Shown: positions 5,959-6,255 of the stretch, piece after piece
Numbering within the stretch: the stretch's first letter is position 1
Layout: the number at the start of each line of letters is the position of its first letter
Assembly: GCA_001799045.1 (NCBI GenBank)
Contig: MGRY01000096.1
Coordinates: 5,157 to 11,411, forward strand
Direction of reading: 5' to 3'
Length of the DNA stretch: 6,255 nt
From: Deltaproteobacteria bacterium RIFCSPLOWO2_02_56_12
Lineage (GTDB): Bacteria > Desulfobacterota > Binatia > UBA9968
Notes under the pieces: model-generated
Told to the model about the DNA's origin: nothing
The model's input: only the letters and a program-made list of their open reading frames with translations
Databases searched by the model: none
Translations under genes and position numbers: made by a program

Positions 5959-6016
5959 ATCCAACAATCGGCTGCAGCGGACGGCGTTCCGCCGCCGCTG
6001 AGCTTTAGCGTTGAAC
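5959..6016 (+). mobile_element. attC-like integron recombination site (59-base element), solitary
   Basis: The left box ATCCAAC (5959-5965) fits the R'' consensus RYYYAAC, and the right box GTTGAAC (6010-6016) fits the R' consensus GTTRRRY. Between them lies a long imperfect hairpin. GGCT (5970-5973, one G-T pair) pairs with AGCT (6001-6004), CAGCGG (5975-5980) pairs with CCGCTG (5995-6000), and CGGCG (5982-5986) pairs with CGCCG (5990-5994) around a TTC loop. G5974 and A5981 on the L'' side stay unpaired, matching the extrahelical bases that IntI reads to choose the bottom strand. Unpaired central segments lie between the R and L boxes (about 5966-5969 and 6005-6009). The 58-bp length fits short attC sites. 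The helicase-nuclease remnant ends eight bases upstream, as a cassette ORF would. No second attC, attI or integrase is visible, so this would be a single orphan site (attC0/CALIN type). The box matches and pairing are seen; recombination activity is inferred. Confidence 0.75.
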
Positions 6017-6255
6017 TAAACCGTTTCGCGGTGGGGCTGGCTGTGTAAGGCCGGTTTCTTTCACTCACCATTTTGTTTTCCAGTTACCTTCCTGGCTCAT
6101 TGTCGTCATCTGGTCTAGCATAGCTCCCAAATTTAAATCCAAGGAGAAAGATGGGCAGGGTCAGATTTTTCATTCCAGACAGTCTTGCACCGGTGCTCTT
6201 TTTCCTCGCCTCATGACCGAATCAGGCTCCGCAGGCGAATCTTCATTGACGACCC
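6017..6255. other. Terminal region without a convincing gene
   Basis: No long reading frame occurs on either strand. The + strand holds a 21-codon ORF (6151-6216, listed separately) and a perfect 10-bp palindrome GCACCGGTGC (6187-6196). The - strand holds an open stretch of 31 codons plus a stop (6160 down to 6065) ending in MSQEGNWKTKW, which I cannot assign. It may be the tail of a decayed gene. The string GGGTCAGATTTTTCATTCC (6158-6176) again recalls flanks of Y1-type transposase elements, but weakly. Confidence 0.4.
6151..6216 (+). CDS. Possible 21-residue hydrophobic peptide
   Basis: An ATG preceded by a strong ribosome binding site (AAGGAG, 6141-6146, four-base spacing) opens a 21-codon frame, MGRVRFFIPDSLAPVLFFLAS, ending at TGA 6214-6216. 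The C-terminal half is hydrophobic enough for one short membrane segment. Nothing else supports it. It overlaps a string that may be a mobile-element flank, so it could be chance or the remnant start of a lost gene. Confidence 0.2.
   Translation: MGRVRFFIPDSLAPVLFFLAS

Noticed and set aside
5975..6000. Strong hairpin read as a rho-independent terminator
   Set aside because: No T-run follows, and the flanking R''/R' boxes and extrahelical bases fit an attC site better.

Overview
The window looks like chromosomal DNA of a moderately GC-rich, probably Gram-negative bacterium. Conserved housekeeping genes fill about the first 4.4 kb and a small accessory island fills the last 1.9 kb. By eye, GC is somewhat above half in the housekeeping part and lower in the island. 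I cannot place the organism with confidence. The lpd-lipB-lipA order, the short LipA N-terminus and the dispersed mobile-element debris would fit an uncultured deltaproteobacterium-like lineage or a related candidate phylum. That placement is inference only.

Region 1 (1-2746, + strand) is a lipoate and 2-oxoacid-dehydrogenase cluster. It holds the 3' part of dihydrolipoyl dehydrogenase (lpd, cut by the window edge), octanoyltransferase (lipB) and lipoyl synthase (lipA). LipB moves octanoyl from ACP onto lipoyl domains, LipA inserts the two sulfurs, and Lpd reoxidises the resulting dihydrolipoyl arm, so the three genes form one functional unit. lipB and lipA overlap by 79 nt in different frames.

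Region 2 (2747-4387, - strand) is murJ (mviN), the lipid II flippase. It runs towards lipA, and the two stop codons abut with no intergenic base.

Region 3 (4388-5310) is a 240-nt divergent spacer followed by a two-gene VapBC-like toxin-antitoxin module: a small basic putative antitoxin and a PIN-domain ribonuclease, overlapping by 4 nt (ATGA). The antitoxin's Shine-Dalgarno sequence lies inside one arm of a 7-bp inverted repeat, a candidate operator or translational switch.

Region 4 (5311-6255) is mobile-element debris. It contains a short sequence resembling the end of a Y1-transposase (IS200/REP-type) element and a 5'-truncated superfamily 1 helicase that keeps motifs V and VI and a C-terminal DUF559/Vsr-like nuclease domain. 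Eight bases after the helicase-nuclease stop codon begins a 58-bp structure with the hallmarks of an integron attC recombination site: R'' and R' core boxes, a long imperfect hairpin and two extrahelical bases on the L'' side. No integrase gene is visible. The last 240 bases hold no convincing gene, only a 21-codon ORF with a good ribosome binding site.

The attC-like site next to a broken helicase-nuclease gene, together with the toxin-antitoxin module and its unusual regulatory repeat, is the part most worth a second look.
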